Part shown: positions 1 through 8,702 of the stretch, in pieces
Layout of the letters: each line of letters starts with the position of its first letter
Numbering within the stretch: position 1 is the stretch's first letter
From: Holophagales bacterium
GTDB lineage: Bacteria; Acidobacteriota; Thermoanaerobaculia; Multivoradales; Multivoraceae
Reading direction: 5' to 3'
DNA length: 64,000 nt
Assembly (NCBI GenBank): GCA_009836625.1
Contig: VXVC01000007.1
Location: forward strand, 583,590-647,589
Notes under the pieces: model-generated
What the model saw: only the letters and a program-made list of their open reading frames with translations
The model's database searches: none
What the model was told of the DNA's origin: nothing
Position numbers and translations under genes: made by a program

Positions 1-821
1 TCGGAGAACTTCGGATCGCAGACCGCCCGGGTGGCCTCGAAGGCCTCCTTGAGGGTCCCGCCCCGGGCCGCGACACGCGCCGTCGGCCCGTAGGTCGAGT
101 CGACGAAGTCGCGCGTGCTCTCGATCGCCTCGGCGACCATCTGCTCACCCACCAGCGCGTCGCCCCGGCCGGGCGCGATCGCGCTCGGCCTGAACGAGGC
201 GATCCGGTCGAGCGTCCCGCCCCAGTCGAGGAAGTGGCCGTCGCCGCAGTAGCAGGCCGAGTGGTACTCGACGATGTCGCCGGTGAACAGCACCTGCTCG
301 TCCGGCACCCGGATGACGGCGTCGCCGGCGGTGTGGGCGCGGCCCACCTGCAGGATGTCGACCCGGCGTTTGCCGAGGTAGACCGTCATCCGGCCCGAGA
401 AGGTGGTGGTCGGCCAGGTCAGGCCCGGGATCGACTCGTGGCCCTCGAACAGGCGCGGCATGCGCTGGAACTCGCTGTCCCAGTCCTCCTGGCCGCGCTC
501 CGCGACCATCGAGCGGGCGGTCTCGGACATGATGACCTGCTGCGCGTCGAAGGCCGACGCGCCCAGCACCCGCACCGCGTGGTAGTGGGTGAGAACCAGG
601 TGCGTGATCGGCTTGTCGGTCACCGAGCGCACCTTCTCGATCACCTTGTTCGCGAGCAGCGGCGTCGCCTGCGCCTCGACCACCATGACGCAGTCGTCGC
701 CGATGATCACCCCGGAGTTGGGGTCGCCCTCCGCCGTGAAGGCCCACAGCCCGTCGCCGACCTCGGTGAAGCTGATCTGCTTCTCGGCGAGGTCCCCCGC
801 CGACGCGAACGCCCTTGCCAT
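1..821 (-). CDS. MBL-fold metallohydrolase-like protein, C-terminus beyond the left edge
   Basis: The reading frame is open from an ATG at 821 to the left edge, about 273 residues. The translation shows the metallo-beta-lactamase fold pattern: a T-H-Y-H-A-V-R loop at about residues 78-84, a HTAGD motif, FTGD, and a late APGRGD segment. The standard zinc motif is HxHxDH. Here the Asp and third His are replaced by Val and Arg, and the usual late PGHG is PGRG, so metal binding may be partial or absent. Its ATG shares one base with the hmgA stop (TGATG), so it is probably translationally coupled to hmgA. No exact substrate can be read; the context suggests a role next to aromatic catabolism. The frame is certain, the function only at fold level. 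Confidence 0.82.
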   Translation of the reverse strand, partial: MARAFASAGDLAEKQISFTEVGDGLWAFTAEGDPNSGVIIGDDCVMVVEAQATPLLANKVIEKVRSVTDKPITHLVLTHYHAVRVLGASAFDAQQVIMSETARSMVAERGQEDWDSEFQRMPRLFEGHESIPGLTWPTTTFSGRMTVYLGKRRVDILQVGRAHTAGDAVIRVPDEQVLFTGDIVEYHSACYCGDGHFLDWGGTLDRIASFRPSAIAPGRGDALVGEQMVAEAIESTRDFVDSTYGPTARVAARGGTLKEAFEATRAVCDPKFS

Positions 822-2164
822 CAGCCGTCGTCCGGGTCGAAGCGCTTCTCGAGCCCCGTCCAGCAGTCCGTGTAGTCGTCCTGGAGCGGCGCCTCGTGGG
901 CCGCGAACTCGGTCAGGTGCTGCGGAAAGCGGGTCTCGAACATGAAGCTCATCGTGTTCTCGAGCTTCTTCGGCGCGAGTTCGGCGGACGTCGCGGCCTC
1001 GAAGGCGTCGGCATCGGGGCCGTGGGGCAGCATCATGTTGTGCAGCGACAGGCCGCCCGGCACGAAGCCCTCCGGCTTGGCGTCGTAGATGCCGTAGATG
1101 TTGCCCATCAGCTCCGACATGATGTTCTTGTGGTACCAGGGCGGCCGGAAGGTGTGCTCCGCGACGCTCCAGCGATCGCGGAAGAGCACGAAGTCGATGT
1201 TGGCGGTGCCGGGCACACCCGACGGCGCGGTCAGGACCGTGAAGATCGACGGATCGGGGTGGTCGAAGAGGATCGCGCCGACCGGCGCGAAGGCCTCCAG
1301 GCCGTACTTCGAAGGTGCGTAGTTGCCGTGCCAGGCGACGATGTCGAGCGGCGACTGCCTGATGTCCGACGCGTGAAAGCGGCCGCACCACTTGACCACC
1401 AGCCGTGACGGGACCTCGCGATCCTCGAACGCCGCGACGGGCGTCTTGAAGTCGCGGGGGTTGGCGAGGCAGTTGGCGCCGATCGGCCCGCGGTTGGGCA
1501 GGCGGAACTTCGCGCCGTAGTTCTCGCAGACGAAGCCCCGGGCCGGACCCTCGGCGACCTCCACGCGAAAGACCATGCCGCGCGGCAGGATCGCGATCTC
1601 GCGCGGCTCGAGGTCGATCCGGCCGAGTTCCGTCCAGAAGACAAGCCGTCCCTCCTGGGGAACGACGAGCATCTCCGAGTCGGCCGAGTAGAAGTACTCG
1701 TCGACCATGCTCTCGGTGGCGAGATAGACGTGGGCGGCCATCCCGACCTGGGTGTTCACGTCACCGGCGGTCGTCATCGTCCGCATGCCGGTCAGGAATG
1801 TCAGCGCCTCCGCCGTGTGGGGCACCGGGTCCCAGCGGTACTGACCGAGCGAGACGACGTCGTCGACGATGTGGGGCGCCGAACGCCAGTACGGCAGGTC
1901 GATGCTCCGAAAGCGCGACGTGTGCCTGACCGAAGGGCGGATGCGGTAACACCAGGTCCGTTCGTTCTCGCCCTGGGGCGCCGTGAACGGGGTCCCCGAG
2001 AGCTGCTCGGCGTAAAGGCCGTAGGCGCAGCGCTGCGGGCTGTTCTGGCCCTGCGGCAACGCGCCCGGCAGCGCTTCCGTCTCGAAGTCGTTGCCGAACC
2101 CGGGCATGTACCCGGGTGTCGTCCCGCAGGGGGTTTCGGCCTGGACGATCCGGCGTCCCGTCAT
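821..2164 (-). CDS. hmgA: Homogentisate 1,2-dioxygenase
   Basis: 447 residues, the usual family length. The enzyme opens the ring of homogentisate to maleylacetoacetate in tyrosine/phenylalanine catabolism, in the cytoplasm, with Fe(II). The expected iron ligands are present with the spacing of the characterised human enzyme: His345 in PPWYHKN, Glu351 in MSELMG and His381 in LPHGPD. The N-terminus carries the typical [23 protein letters not shown] block. The ATG at 2164 is preceded by GGGAG. The downstream MBL gene overlaps its stop; the GST gene lies 57 bases upstream on the same strand. A fumarylacetoacetase directly next to it is missing; the FAH-family gene at 37.3-38.1 kb is of a different subgroup. 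Confidence 0.96.
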   Translation of the reverse strand: MTGRRIVQAETPCGTTPGYMPGFGNDFETEALPGALPQGQNSPQRCAYGLYAEQLSGTPFTAPQGENERTWCYRIRPSVRHTSRFRSIDLPYWRSAPHIVDDVVSLGQYRWDPVPHTAEALTFLTGMRTMTTAGDVNTQVGMAAHVYLATESMVDEYFYSADSEMLVVPQEGRLVFWTELGRIDLEPREIAILPRGMVFRVEVAEGPARGFVCENYGAKFRLPNRGPIGANCLANPRDFKTPVAAFEDREVPSRLVVKWCGRFHASDIRQSPLDIVAWHGNYAPSKYGLEAFAPVGAILFDHPDPSIFTVLTAPSGVPGTANIDFVLFRDRWSVAEHTFRPPWYHKNIMSELMGNIYGIYDAKPEGFVPGGLSLHNMMLPHGPDADAFEAATSAELAPKKLENTMSFMFETRFPQHLTEFAAHEAPLQDDYTDCWTGLEKRFDPDDG

Positions 2165-2221
2165 GGGTCGAGCGCTCCCTCTCGCCGTACTTCGGCTACA
2201 GGGATTCTAGCTACTCGCCAA

Positions 2222-2911
2222 TCAAGCCGCGCTCAGATCGACGGGTTCCTGCTTCACGATCTTCCGGCAGATCGTGAGGCAGGGCTGGAAGCTCTCCCGC
2301 CGTGTCAAGCGCTCGACGAGGCCGGCCACTCCGGGCCAGCGCGACGCGTCGAGCGGCCCGGCGACGAACTCGAACTGAGCGACCTGACACGCGAGCGAGA
2401 TGTCCGCGATCGTGAGCGCGTCTCCAACCAGGAACGGTCCGTCACCGACCTCGCCCTCGAGATAGTCCAGGCGCCGCGGAAGCCGTTCCTCATACGTCTT
2501 CCTGGCCGTGTCCACATCGGGCTCCTCGCCCATGAAGCGCTTGAACTGGATCGGGCGGAAGATCCCGAGGCCGATCGCCATCGCCAGCTCGGTGTCGCAG
2601 TACTCCTCCAGCCAGACCGCACGGCCGCGTTCGTAGGGATCCGCAGGATAGAACGCGGGCTCCGGGAACTTCTGCTCGATGTAGGCGCAGATCGCGGACG
2701 AATCCGGGATCGTGCCTGCCGGGCCTTCCTCGCCCACGTCCGTATCGCGCAACACCGGGATGCGACGCGCCGGACTGATCTCCTTGAACCAGTCGGGCAT
2801 CGGCATGATGTTCACGCTCTCGAGCTCGAAGGGCGCCCCCTTCTCGCGCAGGAGGACATCCGCCTTTCGAACGAAGGGGGAGAGGGGGGCTCCGTAGAGG
2901 ATCAGGCTCAT
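2222..2911 (-). CDS. Glutathione S-transferase family protein
   Basis: 229 residues. The N-terminal thioredoxin-like domain starts MSLILYGAPLSPFVRK, with the Ser/Pro active-site region of GSTs, followed by the conserved cis-Pro segment RRIPVLRD and an Asp-Ser-Ser-type glutathione contact (IPDSSAI). The C-terminal helical domain contains the N-capping pattern LTIADISLACQ. The ATG at 2911 overlaps the DUF3604 stop by four bases (ATGA), which fixes the start; a longer upstream frame exists but only overlaps the neighbour. Beside hmgA one might expect a maleylacetoacetate isomerase (zeta GST), but the zeta SSCSWRVR-type motif is absent, so I do not assign maiA. Confidence 0.86.
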   Translation of the reverse strand: MSLILYGAPLSPFVRKADVLLREKGAPFELESVNIMPMPDWFKEISPARRIPVLRDTDVGEEGPAGTIPDSSAICAYIEQKFPEPAFYPADPYERGRAVWLEEYCDTELAMAIGLGIFRPIQFKRFMGEEPDVDTARKTYEERLPRRLDYLEGEVGDGPFLVGDALTIADISLACQVAQFEFVAGPLDASRWPGVAGLVERLTRRESFQPCLTICRKIVKQEPVDLSAA

Positions 2912-4785
2912 CTTGACTTGGTCTCCTTGGCGCCGCTGACCCAGATCGGCGACGACCATCCCCGCTGCTGGGCGGTGGCCGGCGCGTCGGACGGTGGAGG
3001 CAGGCCCGCGGCATTCGCCAGGTGAGTGGTCCAGCGGCACTGAGGGTTCTCCAGAACCCTCACGTAGTAGAAGGCCGCCTGTCCGGCATCGAAGTCCGGA
3101 TCCTGGAACGTCGTCTGGAGTTCCGCTGCGCCGGTCTCGTCGCTCCGCTCGCAGTTGCTGAGGGCGACGGTCGCTACCGTCGGCGCGCAGCGTCCGGTCT
3201 CGTCGGGCTCGCGCCCGCCGGAGCAGACGACATCCCGGACGCTATGGCGCTGTTCGCCGCCCTCGATCCAACCCTTGACGACCTGGATGCGATCAAGGGC
3301 GGCACCGGACGGGTCCTGGACCGCCCAGACCCAGAAGCGCGGCTTCGCTACGTCCACCAGGTCGCTGCCCATCGGCACGCCGGTCGCGTAGGCACGCCCG
3401 AGGTCATCGTGGCCTGCACCGATGTCCGCCGGCAGGTCGCCGGCGAAGAAGCGGATGCGCAGCCGCGATCCGCTGGTGGCGAAGGTCTCGCGGCGGCGCA
3501 TCGCGTCGAACAGGTGCGCACGCGTGTTCGACTCTGCCCACACGCCGGCGAGCCCGCCGATGTTGGTCTGCCGGATGGGACCGACGACGACGTGGTCCCG
3601 CTCGAAGATCCCGGCGGTCGCCTGCGCGTTGCCGATTGCCGGCCGATGGTCGCTGCGCGCTTCGGGGTTGAAGTAGCCGGGGTCCGACTGGTGCGTGTCG
3701 GTGGATCCGATCATGCCCAGCTTGAACGGATTGCCTTGCCCCTCCGACTCCAGCGCGATGCCGTCGAGCAACGCGTTGCGCACGAACGACGAGGGACGGG
3801 CGCAGCGACCGAACTGGTCCTCCTCGCAGGGCGGGAACAGGATCCCGTAGTCGCAGTCCTCGTCGGCCGCGCCCACTCCGACCTGGCATTCGGAGGTCCC
3901 CTTCTGCTGGGTGATTTCGACCAGCCGCTCGATGCGCGCCCGCCGCTCCAGATCGGCCGCGGTGTAGGACGAGCCATCCTCGTCGGTGCGCGCGAAGGTC
4001 AGACCCCAGGAGTAGTTCGTGTTGTGCGGAATCGTCAGCACCTGGCAGGGCGCCTCGCAGGCGTCGTCGAGCTGCGCGAAGAAGTCCGCTTGCGACTTGA
4101 CGTCGAGCGACGAGATGGCATGCGGAACAACGTCCTCGCCGCGGAAGATCACGTTGCGGTGGAGCATTCCGAAGTCGCGCAGCAGGGCCGAGAACTCGTA
4201 TCCGATCAGCGCCGTGAAGCGGCCCGGCTGATCGAACTCGTTGGCCACTTCCTGCACCCGCTGCCAGGTCGACCGCGCCGCGTCGCGGCAGGCTTCGACG
4301 TCGCTGCATAGGGCCGGATTCCGCTGCGCCGGCCGCGCCTCACCCCGCTCGAACGCGGCCCGCAGGAAGTTGCCCTGCGCCGCCTGTCCCGGCGCGACGC
4401 CGCGCAGGGCCCTGCACACAGCCGAGTCGTAGAGGCCACCGTCGGGATCGGAGAAGCAGGCGCCGACGGTGTCGAAGCCCTCCGCGTGGTCGGTCAGCGC
4501 GACGAAGTCCAGCGGCGTCTGCAGTTGCGTGACGATGCCGCTGGGCAACTCCACGGCTTCGCCGCGCGCGAACCGGTATGCCTCGCGCGGACCGACGCGG
4601 TTGCCGCCGGCGTAGGCGTCGGTCGACCAGCTCGTGTGCACGTGCAGGTCACCGAAGAACGCCTCACGGTTGGGGTAGACGGCGATGTCGTCGCCGTCCG
4701 CAGTCGTGGCCTGCGCCAGGACATCGGCGGCCCCAAACGACAGGACGCCGAGCAGGCAGAAGACAAAGGTTAGGGGAAACTTCAT
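2908..4785 (-). CDS. DUF3604 family exported protein
   Basis: 625 residues. Starts with a clear signal peptide (MKFPLTFVFCLLGVLSFGAA, cleavage probably after VLAQ). The segment REAFFGDLHVHTSWSTDAY, with HxH and a downstream LTDHAEG, resembles the PHP-type metal-binding start of DUF3604 proteins. Later conserved segments include GSTDTHQSDPGY and GGLAGVWAES. The family is common in marine and soil heterotrophs; its reaction is not established, but the fold suggests a metal-dependent phosphoesterase or hydrolase acting in the periplasm. I prefer ATG 4785 over 4809: it opens the signal peptide directly and has GGAG just upstream. The GST gene overlaps its stop. Confidence 0.86.
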   Translation of the reverse strand: MKFPLTFVFCLLGVLSFGAADVLAQATTADGDDIAVYPNREAFFGDLHVHTSWSTDAYAGGNRVGPREAYRFARGEAVELPSGIVTQLQTPLDFVALTDHAEGFDTVGACFSDPDGGLYDSAVCRALRGVAPGQAAQGNFLRAAFERGEARPAQRNPALCSDVEACRDAARSTWQRVQEVANEFDQPGRFTALIGYEFSALLRDFGMLHRNVIFRGEDVVPHAISSLDVKSQADFFAQLDDACEAPCQVLTIPHNTNYSWGLTFARTDEDGSSYTAADLERRARIERLVEITQQKGTSECQVGVGAADEDCDYGILFPPCEEDQFGRCARPSSFVRNALLDGIALESEGQGNPFKLGMIGSTDTHQSDPGYFNPEARSDHRPAIGNAQATAGIFERDHVVVGPIRQTNIGGLAGVWAESNTRAHLFDAMRRRETFATSGSRLRIRFFAGDLPADIGAGHDDLGRAYATGVPMGSDLVDVAKPRFWVWAVQDPSGAALDRIQVVKGWIEGGEQRHSVRDVVCSGGREPDETGRCAPTVATVALSNCERSDETGAAELQTTFQDPDFDAGQAAFYYVRVLENPQCRWTTHLANAAGLPPPSDAPATAQQRGWSSPIWVSGAKETKSR

Positions 4786-4837
4786 CGTTGGCTCCGTGCG
4801 GCCCGACATCGAGTCGGAGGTGGCTGTTGGGCAGTGG

Positions 4838-6052
4838 CTATCTGCGACTACCCGGCATCACCAGCGGTTCGATCGGCGCCTTGAGCACGACCGTCTCTTC
4901 CTTCGGCACGTAGCAGACCGTCTCGCTGCAGGCCTGGTAGACGACGTCGACCGGAATCTCGATCTCGGTTGGCTTGTTCGGAAGCGGCCAGTCGAGAATC
5001 TCGGAGTTCAGGGCGATCGGGATGGCGATGTCGGTGGCGCCTTCCTCGTAGACGTTGAGCGTCACGCCGAGCTCGCGGAACTCGCGTTCGGAGGTCGCCG
5101 GGTAGACAGGCTCGCCGGTTCTCACGCCCCTGGTCGGCACGACGGTCGCCGTGGAGGCGATGAAGCCGTCGGGCAGGGGGTCCGCGTAGATGTGGTAGCC
5201 GTCGGCGACCTCGAACCGCACGTGGAGCGTGCTCGTGTACTCGAACTTGAGCGCCTCGTCGGCGAGGAAGACAGACACCTCGACGTGCTCGTCGCCCAGT
5301 TCGGCGGCCGGAACCTCGTGCTTGGCGAGGATGCGGCCGATCGCGCTGTCGCGAATCGTCCCGGCCGAAGTGCGTGTCGCGTAGTGACGGTGGAAGAACT
5401 TCTCCGTCACCTGGCCGTCACGGTCAGTGACGTAGACGCCCGGGAAGGGAATCCCGTAGAAGCCCTGCCGGGTCACCGGGTGCATCGCCTCCGAGTCGGG
5501 GTCGATCGTCGTGTTCAGGATGCCGAAGCGCTTGATGACGGCCGAGTCGTGGTCCGAGAGCAGGTCGTAGGTGACGCCCCGATCCTCGGCAAAGGCCTTC
5601 AGGTGCTCCTTCGCGTCGTAGCTGATGCCGTAGACCTTGATGTCCTCGGCTCCGAAGAGTTCCAGGTTGTCTTGCAGCTCGACCAGCTGCGTGCGGCAGT
5701 ACGGTCACCACACGGCGGAGCGATAGAAGACGACAACCGCCTTCGAGTCGCCCCGGTCCGCGTGAAAGTCGATCAGCTCGCCGTCCTGGTTCGGCAGCGA
5801 GAACTCCGGCAGGCGCTCGCCGATGGCCGGGCCGGTCGGGAAGTCGTGCTCCGCCGGGTAGCGGCGGCCGGGGTGGCTCGTCGGTATGGGCGGCACCGTG
5901 ATCCCGAGATCGTCCTGCCGCGCGTCGGCCGGCTGATTCTCGTGAGCGCCCTTCACTCTCTCGTTCTCCTTCTCGGCGCCGTCCTGGGAAAACGCCGGAA
6001 CGGCCAGGAACATCGGAACGAGGGCGAGCAACGCAAATCGGCCTCTCTTCAT
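4838..6052 (-). CDS. Probable selenoprotein: exported AhpC/TSA-like protein (Sec116) with C-terminal DsbD-alpha-like domain
   Basis: One continuous frame of 405 codons, interrupted only by TGA at 5707-5705. That codon lies exactly where relatives carry the active-site Cys: FYRSAVW-U-PYCRTQL, a U-x-x-C motif in the thioredoxin-fold AhpC/TSA domain. The frame stays open and conserved for 288 codons after the TGA. A hairpin with a GGUC loop begins 14 nt after it (see 5674-5690). Residues 1-22 are a signal peptide. The AhpC/TSA-like domain covers about 75-235. Residues about 250-404 resemble the N-terminal domain of DsbD, ending in YQACSETVC (Cys375, Cys380). Likely a periplasmic selenol/thiol redox enzyme or peroxidase that can hand electrons to or take them from its own C-terminal domain. 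A standard annotation would break it into two fragments. Alternative: a nonsense mutation or sequencing error. No sel genes are in the window. Confidence 0.87.
5674..5690 (-). promoter_or_regulatory. Candidate bacterial SECIS element just after the in-frame UGA
   Basis: In the mRNA sense the sequence is GCAGCTGGTCGAGCTGC: a perfect 6-bp stem (GCAGCU/AGCUGC) closing the loop GGUCG. It starts 14 nt after the UGA. The well-studied E. coli fdhF element has a 17-nt upper stem-loop 11 nt after UGA with GGUC in the loop, which SelB recognises, so size, distance and loop sequence all fit. It lies inside the coding sequence, as bacterial SECIS elements do. The folding is my own reading by eye, without an energy calculation. 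Confidence 0.72.
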
Positions 6053-6084
6053 GGGTCGAACACTCCCTCTCTCTCTGAGCCCGC

Positions 6085-6999
6085 CTAGAACGGTGACCAG
6101 GCGGGGTTGCTGTTGGATCCTGTGCCCGTCAGTCGAATCGGATTGGAGCCATCCAGGTTCATGACATAGATCTCCCTCCCTCCGCCGCGCGAAGAATCGA
6201 AGGCGATCCGGGTGCCGTCGGCCGACACCGAAGGGTTGGAGTCGGCACCTGGGGCGGTGGTCAGACGGCGCTTGTCGGAGCCATCGACGTTCATGATGTA
6301 GATCTCATAGTTGCCGTTCTGCGGTGCCCCGTCGCGATCGGTGGAGTAGACGATCTGCCTGCCGTCGGGTGTCCAACTGGGGACCTCGTCAAGAGCACGA
6401 GTGAACGTCAATCGCTGCTGGTTGGTGCCATCGACGGCGTTGGCTAGATAGATCTCGGGGTCGTCGCGGTCACGGTCGGCTTCGAAGGCGATCCACAAAC
6501 CGTCGGGCGACCAGGCGACGAAGTTGTTTACGCGCCCCAGAGGATGGTCTTCGGTGAGCTGCGTGAGGTTGTATCCCCAGTTTCCGGCGTCGACGTTGGT
6601 ACGCCACACCTGAGAGCTGCCGCTGCGGTTCGAATCGAAGGCGATCATCGAGCCGTCGGGCGACCAGGAGGGGCCGCCGTCGTTAGCCGCGTGGCTGGTG
6701 AGACGGACGACGTTGGAGCCGTCGGCGTTCATGATGTAGATGTCGGCGTTGTCGTTGCGAGATGATGCGAATGCGATCCGGGTGCCGTCGGGCGACCACG
6801 TCGGGGCACCATCGAAGCCCGGATTGTTGGTCAGCCGCGTCAGGTCGGAGCCACCTTCGTTCATGACGTAGATCTCCGGGTTGCCGTCCTGATCGGATAC
6901 GAAGGCGATCCTGGAGGAGTTGTTCTGTGCCGCCGCTGGCTGCACATGTGTTGCAGTCGTGACGGCAAACAGAAGGCAGATGAAGAGAACGGGACCCAT
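6085..6999 (-). CDS. Exported TolB-like beta-propeller (PD40 repeats)
   Basis: 304 residues, almost entirely six repeats of the TolB/WD40-like propeller type, each with the pattern IAF-S-R/D-G..EIY.MN.DGS..RLT followed by P.WSPDGT. A signal peptide (MGPVLFICLLFAVTTATH) opens at ATG 6999; upstream extension gives an arginine-rich stretch unlike a secreted protein. It lacks the N-terminal domain of true TolB, so it is probably a stand-alone periplasmic binding or scaffold propeller rather than the Tol-Pal component. It ends 32 nt upstream of the selenoprotein gene on the same strand and may share its transcript. Confidence 0.8.
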   Translation of the reverse strand: MGPVLFICLLFAVTTATHVQPAAAQNNSSRIAFVSDQDGNPEIYVMNEGGSDLTRLTNNPGFDGAPTWSPDGTRIAFASSRNDNADIYIMNADGSNVVRLTSHAANDGGPSWSPDGSMIAFDSNRSGSSQVWRTNVDAGNWGYNLTQLTEDHPLGRVNNFVAWSPDGLWIAFEADRDRDDPEIYLANAVDGTNQQRLTFTRALDEVPSWTPDGRQIVYSTDRDGAPQNGNYEIYIMNVDGSDKRRLTTAPGADSNPSVSADGTRIAFDSSRGGGREIYVMNLDGSNPIRLTGTGSNSNPAWSPF

Positions 7000-7046
7000 G
7001 GCGTTGATCTCGTAGGCTATCGCCCCAACCACTCGAAGGGACAAGA

Positions 7047-8684
7047 ATGATGAATCGATGCGGCGCACGACGCCACCTGGTCGCCCTCGGGCTCGCCGCG
7101 ACCCTCGCGGCTGGCGCCGTGGGCGCGGCTGCACAGTTTCAGCCCGCCGAGATCGGCCCGACCCAGACGATCGACTGGCAGTCCGGCGCCGACCCCGAAG
7201 GACGGCCCGCCGGCGAGCGGCCGCCCAACATCGTCGTCATCCTCGCCGACGACCTGGGCTGGAACGACCTGAGCTGGCTCGGTGGCGGCGTCGCGGGCGG
7301 CACGGTCCCGACCCCGAACATCGACTCGCTGGCCCGTGACGGCGTCCACTTCGCCAACGGTTACTCGGCCAACGGCACCTGCGCCCCGTCGCGGGCCGCG
7401 CTGATGACCGGCCGCTACGGCACCCGCTTCGGCTTCGAGTTCACGCCGACGCCGCCGGGATTCGCCACGATGGTGCCCCGGCTCTCGAGCACGGAAGGCA
7501 GGCTCCGGCAGACGAGCGGCAACACGGAAGGGGCGACGGTTCCCATCGACGAGAAGGGTGTGCCGCCGTCCGAGATCACGCTCGCCGAGCTGCTCAAGCC
7601 GGCCGGCTACCACACCGTGCACATCGGCAAGTGGCACCTCGGCACTGGCGACGGCATGCGGGCTCACGAGCAGGGCTTCGACGAGAGCCTGCTGATGAGG
7701 AGCGGCCTGTACCTGCCCGAGCACGACCCGAACGTCGTCAACTCGAAGCAGGAGTTCGACGGGATCGACCGCTTCCTGTGGCGCTTCGTGCGCTACGAGG
7801 CGTCGTTCAACGACAGTCCCTCCTTCGAGCCCGGCGGGTACCTGACCGACTACTACACCGATCAGGCGGTTCAGGTCATCGAGGCGAACAAGGACCGGCC
7901 GTTCCTTCTCTACCTGGCGCACTGGGCGGTGCACACGCCGCTGCAGGCGCTGCGCGCCGACTACGAGGCGCTGTCCCACATCGAGGAGCATCGCCTGCGG
8001 GTCTACGCCGCGATGGTCCGTTCACTCGACCGCAGCGTCGGCAGGGTGCTCGAGGCACTGCGCGAGAACGGTCTCGAAGAGAACACGCTCGTCTTCTTCA
8101 CCTCGGACAACGGGGCGCCGGCCTACATCGGCCTGCCGCGCGTCAACGAGCCGTTCCGCGGCTGGAAGATCAGCTTCTTCGAGGGAGGCATCCACGTGCC
8201 GTTCCTCCTGAAGTGGCCGGCCCGTCTCAGCGCAGGCCAGGTCTACGAAGACCCGGTCCAGGGCTTCGACATCTTCTCGACCGCGGCGGCCGCGGCCGGA
8301 GTCGATCTGCCCGGCGACCGGAAGATCGACGGCGTCGACCTGGTGCCGCACGTCCTGGGTGAGGTCGAAGGCGCGCCGCACGACCGTCTCTTCTGGCGCA
8401 CCGGCGACTACCAGGTCGTCCTCGCCGACGGCTGGAAACTCCAGATCAGCGAGCCCCCCGGGGGGGTTTGGCTCTTCAACATGAAGAAGGATCCCACCGA
8501 GCAGCACAACCTCGCCGAAAAGGAGCCGGAGCGGGTCGCGGCCCTGAAGAAGCTCCTCGCCGAGCACAACGAGGAGCAGGCGCCGCCGATCTGGCCGTGG
8601 GCCACCCAGAGCCCGGTCAACATCGACAAGACGCTGCTCGAGCCGGACGCGCCGGACGACGAGCACATCTACTGGTACAACTGA
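7047..8684 (+). CDS. Exported type I sulfatase
   Basis: 545 residues with signal peptide (about 1-30). The catalytic block is NGTCAPSRAALMTGR: Cys112 in C-x-P-S-R is the residue converted to formylglycine by maturases. The N-terminal ILADDLGWNDL supplies the metal Asp pair; HIGKWHLG and FFTSDNGAP supply the remaining conserved active-site and metal residues. It cleaves sulfate esters, probably from sulfated glycans or phenols, in the periplasm. The start is ATG 7047 (or the adjacent ATG 7050) after AAGGGA. It stands alone, divergent from the propeller gene and convergent with yafQ. No formylglycine-generating enzyme is visible in the window. Confidence 0.93.
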   Translation: MMNRCGARRHLVALGLAATLAAGAVGAAAQFQPAEIGPTQTIDWQSGADPEGRPAGERPPNIVVILADDLGWNDLSWLGGGVAGGTVPTPNIDSLARDGVHFANGYSANGTCAPSRAALMTGRYGTRFGFEFTPTPPGFATMVPRLSSTEGRLRQTSGNTEGATVPIDEKGVPPSEITLAELLKPAGYHTVHIGKWHLGTGDGMRAHEQGFDESLLMRSGLYLPEHDPNVVNSKQEFDGIDRFLWRFVRYEASFNDSPSFEPGGYLTDYYTDQAVQVIEANKDRPFLLYLAHWAVHTPLQALRADYEALSHIEEHRLRVYAAMVRSLDRSVGRVLEALRENGLEENTLVFFTSDNGAPAYIGLPRVNEPFRGWKISFFEGGIHVPFLLKWPARLSAGQVYEDPVQGFDIFSTAAAAAGVDLPGDRKIDGVDLVPHVLGEVEGAPHDRLFWRTGDYQVVLADGWKLQISEPPGGVWLFNMKKDPTEQHNLAEKEPERVAALKKLLAEHNEEQAPPIWPWATQSPVNIDKTLLEPDAPDDEHIYWYN

Positions 8685-8702
8685 GCGCGCTGAAGGTGAG
8701 TC

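Noticed and set aside
2204..2209. TAGAAT (minus strand) as a -10 box before hmgA, with similar boxes at 10514-10519 and 62798-62803
   Set aside because: No convincing -35 at a proper distance in any of the three; recorded but not called as promoters.
2222..2911. Calling the GST next to hmgA a maleylacetoacetate isomerase (maiA)
   Set aside because: The zeta-class SSCSWRVR-type motif is absent; only general GST features are seen.
5486..5707. The UGA-containing gene as a pseudogene with a nonsense mutation
   Set aside because: No second disruption in 405 codons, the stop falls exactly on the catalytic Cys position and a SECIS-like hairpin follows. I cannot fully exclude it without the sel genes.
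4685..6088. A long plus-strand reading frame antisense to the selenoprotein gene
   Set aside because: It has no recognisable domain or start signal and mirrors the codon bias of the minus-strand gene; keeping it would hide the UGA-containing gene.
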